A DNA stretch of 64,000 bases from CAZIPN01 sp964541225 (GTDB lineage: Bacteria > Actinomycetota > Coriobacteriia > Anaerosomatales > JAAXUF01), in the NCBI GenBank assembly GCA_964541225.1, contig CAZIPN010000005.1, forward strand, positions 1-64,000, given 5' to 3'. The notes below the pieces were generated by a model, which was not told the origin of the DNA, did not search any database, and worked only from the letters and a program-made list of their open reading frames with translations. This document shows, one piece after another, positions 60,535-64,000 of the stretch; position 1 is the first letter of the stretch, and the number at the start of each line of letters is the position of its first letter. Position numbers and translations under genes: made by a program.

Positions 60535-61491
60535 GTGAGCGAACCTTCGAAGAAGATCTATCGGCAACTTGTCGACATGATCGGCGACCCAGCGAATCCG
60601 ACACCGCTCGCACAGTTGCGTCGTGTCGCACCAGCGGACACCGAACTCTTCCTCAAGCTCGAATGGATGAACCCGTTTGGCTCGGTGAAGGACCGCACCG
60701 CGAAGTGGCTGCTCGGCGGAATGGAAGCGCGCGGGGAGCTCGAGGGAAAGACGGTCTTGGAACCCACGAGCGGCAACACCGGTATCGCGCTCGCGGCGCT
60801 GTGCCAGCTTGCCGGGCACCCCATGACAGCGATCGTGCCGCACACCATGCCCGCCGAGAAGACCGTGCTGCTGCGCACGTTCGGGGCGACGGTGCTACGC
60901 ACCCCTGCCGACGCGCCTGCGGACCGCCACCCGATGGACCTCGCGATGGACATGGCGCTCGAGATGCTTGCGACGTCCGACGAGTACGTGATGCCAAACC
61001 AGTACGATAATCCCGACAATGCGCGCGCTCACTATGAGTCCACCGGACCCGAGATCTGGGCGCAGACCGAAGGCAAGATCCGCTACTACTTCGCGAGCAT
61101 GGGCACTGGTGGCACGCTCACCGGCACAGCTCGCTACCTCAAGGAGCAGGACCCGAGCATCCGCGTCATCGGCGTCGAGCCGGTGCCCGGCCACCACATC
61201 AGCGGGATGAAGAATCTCGAAGAAACGGCTGTCCCGAAGGTGCTCGACCTCTCGGTCGTCGACGAGCGCGTCTACGTCGACGACGCGCAGGCCCTCGCGA
61301 CGGCTCGCAGACTGCACGGCGAGGAAGCGCTGCTCGTGGGTTCCTCGGCGGCGGCGTGCGTTGCAGGTGCAACGCGCTGGCTTGCCGAGCACGACCCAGA
61401 CGGCATCGCGGTCGCGGTCGCTCCAGACTCCAGCATGAAGTCGATCAGCTACCTACAGGAGATTCTCGCCGGTCACATGACCGAGGCGTAG
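60535..61491 (+). CDS. Cysteine synthase family PLP enzyme (OASS/CysM-like)
   Basis: Beta-replacement PLP enzyme of about 318 residues. The PLP Lys is in MNPFGSVKDRTAKW, the substrate loop is EPTSGNTGIALAAL, and the phosphate-binding loop is SMGTGGTLTGTARYL. HHISGMKNLEE and GSSAAACVAGATRWL fit the family C-terminus. It probably makes cysteine from O-acetylserine or O-phosphoserine with sulfide or a sulfur carrier. I favour GTG at 60535 by family length. An ATG at 60451 lies 8 bases after a GATAAT box (60438-60443), so a leaderless start adding 28 residues is possible. It stands alone. Confidence 0.88.
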   Translation: MSEPSKKIYRQLVDMIGDPANPTPLAQLRRVAPADTELFLKLEWMNPFGSVKDRTAKWLLGGMEARGELEGKTVLEPTSGNTGIALAALCQLAGHPMTAIVPHTMPAEKTVLLRTFGATVLRTPADAPADRHPMDLAMDMALEMLATSDEYVMPNQYDNPDNARAHYESTGPEIWAQTEGKIRYYFASMGTGGTLTGTARYLKEQDPSIRVIGVEPVPGHHISGMKNLEETAVPKVLDLSVVDERVYVDDAQALATARRLHGEEALLVGSSAAACVAGATRWLAEHDPDGIAVAVAPDSSMKSISYLQEILAGHMTEA

Positions 61492-61674
61492 GAGACTGGC
61501 CGCCCTGCCCGCCGAGAGACTCGCGACTGACGGCGTGTCGCGCTGGCCAGCGTAAGCCGAGCTGAGCCGAGGCTGGCGCCGACATCTTCGCGTCCTATTG
61601 TCGGATTCACGAACTCTCCACGAATTCCTGATACGCTGCACCACATTGTGCATCACCGCTGATAGGAGGGTCCG

Positions 61675-62157
61675 TTGGGCTTCCGTACCAAGCTCGCCAT
61701 CGACATCGCCGCGTTCCTTGCGTACCTTGCCGCCACCAACACCCCTCTGACCGGAATTCCTATACACGAATGGTTGAGCGTGGCTCTGGCGGTCCTTTTG
61801 GCGCTTCATGCGGCCATCAACTGGGACTGGACCATGAAGGCCTTCGCGCGCTTCATCAACAAGCTGCGCAATCTCTCGCGAATCAACCTCGTCGTGGATC
61901 TTCTGGTCTTCATCATGCTGACGGCGGTCATGCTCTCCGGGCTGATGGTCTCACGTGTGGTCCTGCCCGCTCTTGGATTGCCGGCGCTTTCGTTCGGACC
62001 GACCTGGCGCATCCTTCACTCCCTGACGGCGAAGCTACTTCTCCTCGTGCTTGGACTTCACGTCGGTCTGCATTGGCGGTGGGTGGTTGACGCCACGAAG
62101 CGCCTGCTCGCGCCGCGCCCGACGGCGGACCTCAAGCCGACAAGCACGGAGGGCTAG
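61675..62157 (+). CDS. DUF4405-type membrane protein, possible heme-binding
   Basis: Membrane protein of 160 residues with four helices. The spaced histidines (HEWLSVALAVLLALHAAINWDW; WRILHSLTAKLLLLVLGLHVGLHWRW) match the DUF4405 pattern, related to cytochrome b-like proteins. Heme binding is likely but not shown. The TTG start at 61675 has GGAGG five bases upstream. The next gene starts three bases after its stop, so the two act together. Confidence 0.82.
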   Translation: MGFRTKLAIDIAAFLAYLAATNTPLTGIPIHEWLSVALAVLLALHAAINWDWTMKAFARFINKLRNLSRINLVVDLLVFIMLTAVMLSGLMVSRVVLPALGLPALSFGPTWRILHSLTAKLLLLVLGLHVGLHWRWVVDATKRLLAPRPTADLKPTSTEG

Positions 62158-62160
62158 CCC

Positions 62161-62673
62161 ATGCGACTCACGATGCGCACTATCCTTGTGCTGCTGCTTG
62201 GCGCGGCCTTGTCGCTCGTGCTCTACGTGGCCGCCGACTCAAGCTTCGGCAGCATGATTGGGCCCAACGGAATCAACCCCAACTTCTCGGCGTTGATCTC
62301 GACGTGGAGGGCGCTCGGCGGAACCGCCCAGCCGCTTGATGCGGGAAGCGGTGGCGGGCCATTCGGGGGCATGGGGGGCGGCTTCGGCGGTGGCTTCGGC
62401 GGTGGCGGCTTCGGAGGCGGCGGACTGGGCAGGCACTCCGGCCTTACTGACGGCTTGGATCTCAGCCGGGCACCAGGTCAAACCGGCAGCGACCTCGTAT
62501 GGATCGGCATTCCAGCGCTCATCGGTGCGGCAATCGAAATCACCGCCACGTACACGCGACGCAAGCGCAAGCGCGCGCAGCCCCAAGCGCGCAAGAAATC
62601 GCCCGCAAGAGCTCACGCAAACCAATCTGCAAAGGCCCGCGCTGCGAAAGCCCGCCGAATCAAGCAGAGCTGA
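62161..62673 (+). CDS. Gly-rich membrane protein paired with DUF4405 gene
   Basis: Protein of 170 residues with two membrane helices (about 6-25 and 116-131). Between them lies a Gly/Phe-rich stretch (GGxFGGG repeats, about residues 63-97). The C-terminal tail of about 35 residues is very basic (Lys/Arg/Ala-rich). No family recognised. It starts three bases after the DUF4405 gene and is probably its partner. Confidence 0.75.
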   Translation: MRLTMRTILVLLLGAALSLVLYVAADSSFGSMIGPNGINPNFSALISTWRALGGTAQPLDAGSGGGPFGGMGGGFGGGFGGGGFGGGGLGRHSGLTDGLDLSRAPGQTGSDLVWIGIPALIGAAIEITATYTRRKRKRAQPQARKKSPARAHANQSAKARAAKARRIKQS

Positions 62674-62801
62674 GCGGGCCGATCGGGCGAGCCGATCGCG
62701 AAGAGGCCGAGACGTTTCGCATCCCAGACCCTCCTGGGCGCAGCTCCGTCGGAAGCCGGGTACAAACCCACTACCACTCGGCCGTGTCTGAGGGAGGTCT
62801 C

Positions 62802-63206
62802 ATGGCCAAGATCGTTCAGCGCAACGAGATCCTGTTCCGCGCGCCCACGCGAGTCGGCTTGCTCGCCGACGTCACTGAACGCATCTACGCAAAGGGCGTC
62901 AACATCCTTGCGATTCGCGCCTACGAAGAGGACGAGACCGGAGTCTTCCTGATCTACACCGACAACAGCCGAATCGCGAGCGAGGCCATCGAAACGCTTG
63001 ATGAGGGGGTCGTCAGTACCGTCCCTGTCATTGCGGCGCTCATGCCCAACGAGCCGGGGCAGCTTTCGGACATTGCCCGAGCGCTCGCCAATGCCGACGT
63101 GAACGTCACCCAAGTGCATTGCACGACCACCGATTCACCGACCGCCGAAGTTGTTCTCACTACTGACGACAACGTCGCGGCGATGGACGCCCTGCAGCGG
63201 CTGTGA
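62802..63206 (+). CDS. Double ACT-domain protein
   Basis: Cytosolic protein of 134 residues made of two ACT domains: residues about 8-68 (FRAPTRVGLLADVTERIYAKGVNILAI) and about 74-134 (LMPNEPGQLSDIARALANADVNVTQV). ACT pairs bind amino acids or similar ligands and usually regulate a partner enzyme. No enzyme domain is attached. ATG at 62802 has GGGAGG four bases upstream. It stands alone. Confidence 0.85.
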   Translation: MAKIVQRNEILFRAPTRVGLLADVTERIYAKGVNILAIRAYEEDETGVFLIYTDNSRIASEAIETLDEGVVSTVPVIAALMPNEPGQLSDIARALANADVNVTQVHCTTTDSPTAEVVLTTDDNVAAMDALQRL

Positions 63207-63332
63207 GTGGTGCGCCCACGATCGTGCGCCCTGCGCTCCCCGGGGACGAGTCGCCGACCACCGCGCAATCCTGTCGGCCGAAATACACCCTCTCACCGCA
63301 GGACGGATTCTCCAACTTCATCATCTGGACGG

Positions 63333-63361
63333 TTTTATATCGAACGTATGTTCGATATACT
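63333..63361 (+). promoter_or_regulatory. Promoter overlapping a perfect SOS (LexA) box
   Basis: The palindrome TATATCGAAC-GTAT-GTTCGATATA (63336-63359) contains TCGAAC-N4-GTTCGA, the actinobacterial LexA consensus, and CGAAC-RNRY-GTTCG, the Gram-positive form. A TATACT -10 box (63356-63361) and a TTTTAT -35-like box 17 bases upstream overlap it, so a bound LexA would block transcription of the VOC gene that starts at 63399. Confidence 0.88.
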
Positions 63362-63398
63362 GGTCTAGGACGCCCCCAGACCCTGAGGAGGGAAAACC

Positions 63399-64000
63399 AT
63401 GGAGCGCACGACCCAAGGTGAGTTCGCCACGGTCGATTTCGCGGCCAAGGATTTCGATGGCCAGACAGATTTCTACGAGAAGCTGTTCGGCTGGGCGCAT
63501 GCGGACCTTCCCACTCCCAAAGGTCCCTATCGCATGTTCTCCAAGCAAGGAGGCTCTGTTGCTGGAGGATATCCGCTGAGCCCCGACATGGAAGCCGCCG
63601 GGGTCCCCACGATGTGGAACACCTACATTGCAGTCGACAACGTCGACGCCATGGCGCACAAAGCTGAAAGGCTTGGCGGCACGATCGTCATGCCAGCCGT
63701 GGATGCGGAGGGCTACGGCCGCTTCGTCGGCATACAGGACCCGACCGGCGGCATCTTGTTCCTGTGGCACAGCAACACACCGGATCCGGATGCCAAGTAC
63801 AGCGAGCCGGGAGCGCTGGCGTGGAACGACTTGAGTACTCCGGATCCCGAGAAAGCAGTTGAGTACTTCAGGCAGCTCTTCGACTGGGATATCGCGGCGA
63901 TGACCGGCGGCCTCATGCCGTACTGGGTCATCAGCGTCAACGGCACGCGCCAGGCCGGCATCATGCCGATGCCGGAGACGGTGCCCTCGGACGTGCCCGC
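63399..64000 (+). CDS. Double VOC/glyoxalase-family protein (cut by window end)
   Basis: Gene truncated by the window end; 200 residues are visible. Two VOC (glyoxalase/bleomycin-resistance) modules in tandem: the first is FATVDFAAKDFDGQTDFYEKLFGW through QDPTGGILFLWHS; the second starts WNDLSTPDPEKAVEYFRQLFDW. This is the two-module 27-kDa antigen/Cfp30B type, which may act on aldehydes, antibiotics or quinones. ATG at 63399 has GAGGAGG (with A-rich spacer) upstream. The SOS-box promoter 40 bases upstream predicts damage induction. Confidence 0.88.
   Translation, partial: MERTTQGEFATVDFAAKDFDGQTDFYEKLFGWAHADLPTPKGPYRMFSKQGGSVAGGYPLSPDMEAAGVPTMWNTYIAVDNVDAMAHKAERLGGTIVMPAVDAEGYGRFVGIQDPTGGILFLWHSNTPDPDAKYSEPGALAWNDLSTPDPEKAVEYFRQLFDWDIAAMTGGLMPYWVISVNGTRQAGIMPMPETVPSDVP

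Noticed and set aside
62341..62430. GGC-rich repeat resembling a minisatellite
   Set aside because: It encodes the Gly/Phe-rich linker of the membrane protein in frame.
1..64000. Frequent TCTCGGC/GCCGAGA heptamers as a possible chromosome-orientation motif
   Set aside because: The copies seen are mostly inside genes and read as common Ser-Ala or Ala-Glu codons in both orientations. Without counts against a codon-shuffled control there is no case.

Overview
The window is high-GC bacterial DNA (about 64-65% GC) with dense genes, short intergenic gaps and many GTG or TTG starts. Several features point to an actinobacterium, plausibly an anaerobic or facultative lineage close to Coriobacteriia. 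These are an MMPL/YhgE export pair, CobT/CobO/CobQ/CbiB cobalamin genes, separate PurS, PurQ and PurL proteins, two TrkA-type proteins in tandem, an SOS box of the actinobacterial form TCGAAC-N4-GTTCGA, and leaderless-looking promoters. That lineage call is an inference. Two runs of exactly 100 N (16274-16373 and 42787-42886) show it is a draft scaffold. The second run is flanked by an identical 55-bp sequence on both sides and is almost certainly an unmerged contig overlap.

Layout. 1-7.7 kb: a TetR repressor divergent from an MMPL transporter that carries a C-terminal P-loop domain, then a YhgE/Pip-type heptad-repeat membrane protein. Three tandem inverted repeats lie between the repressor and the transporter. 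A cobalamin-binding radical SAM enzyme follows. 7.7-10.4 kb (minus): a YCF48-type beta-propeller membrane protein and an NlpC/P60 peptidase. 10.7-17.8 kb (plus): a cobalamin riboswitch with terminator, then late cobalamin genes cbiA-cobT-cobO-cobQ-aminotransferase-cbiB. 17.9-28 kb: a type IIIA H+-ATPase, an unknown membrane-anchored protein, tRNA-Glu, a V4R protein paired with a diguanylate cyclase, an MscS channel, a triple YbjQ protein and small genes.

27-50 kb (minus): a purine biosynthesis island (purC, purS, purQ, purL, purF, purM, purN). It is interleaved with a P-type ATPase plus two TrkA proteins, a secreted unknown, a PAS-GGDEF-EAL protein, two LtaS-like phosphoglycerol transferases and a membrane-anchored glycerophosphodiesterase. 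Several of these overlap or directly abut pur genes, so envelope and cation functions appear to be co-transcribed with purine synthesis.

50-64 kb: an AAA/DUF4143 ATPase with a leaderless-type promoter overlapping a palindrome, an OmpR/histidine-kinase pair, MscL, a 7TM-PAS-GGDEF-EAL protein, RpiA, a flavodoxin, PanD, a DinB-like protein, a cysteine-synthase-family enzyme, a DUF4405 membrane pair, a double ACT protein, and a VOC-family gene cut by the window end whose promoter overlaps a perfect SOS box.

I saw no insertion sequence, prophage, CRISPR array or rRNA. The most unusual items are the MMPL-ATPase fusion with its triple operator, the SOS-box VOC gene, the envelope/cation genes embedded in the purine island, the V4R/GGDEF pair and the tRNA-Glu with C at position 33.
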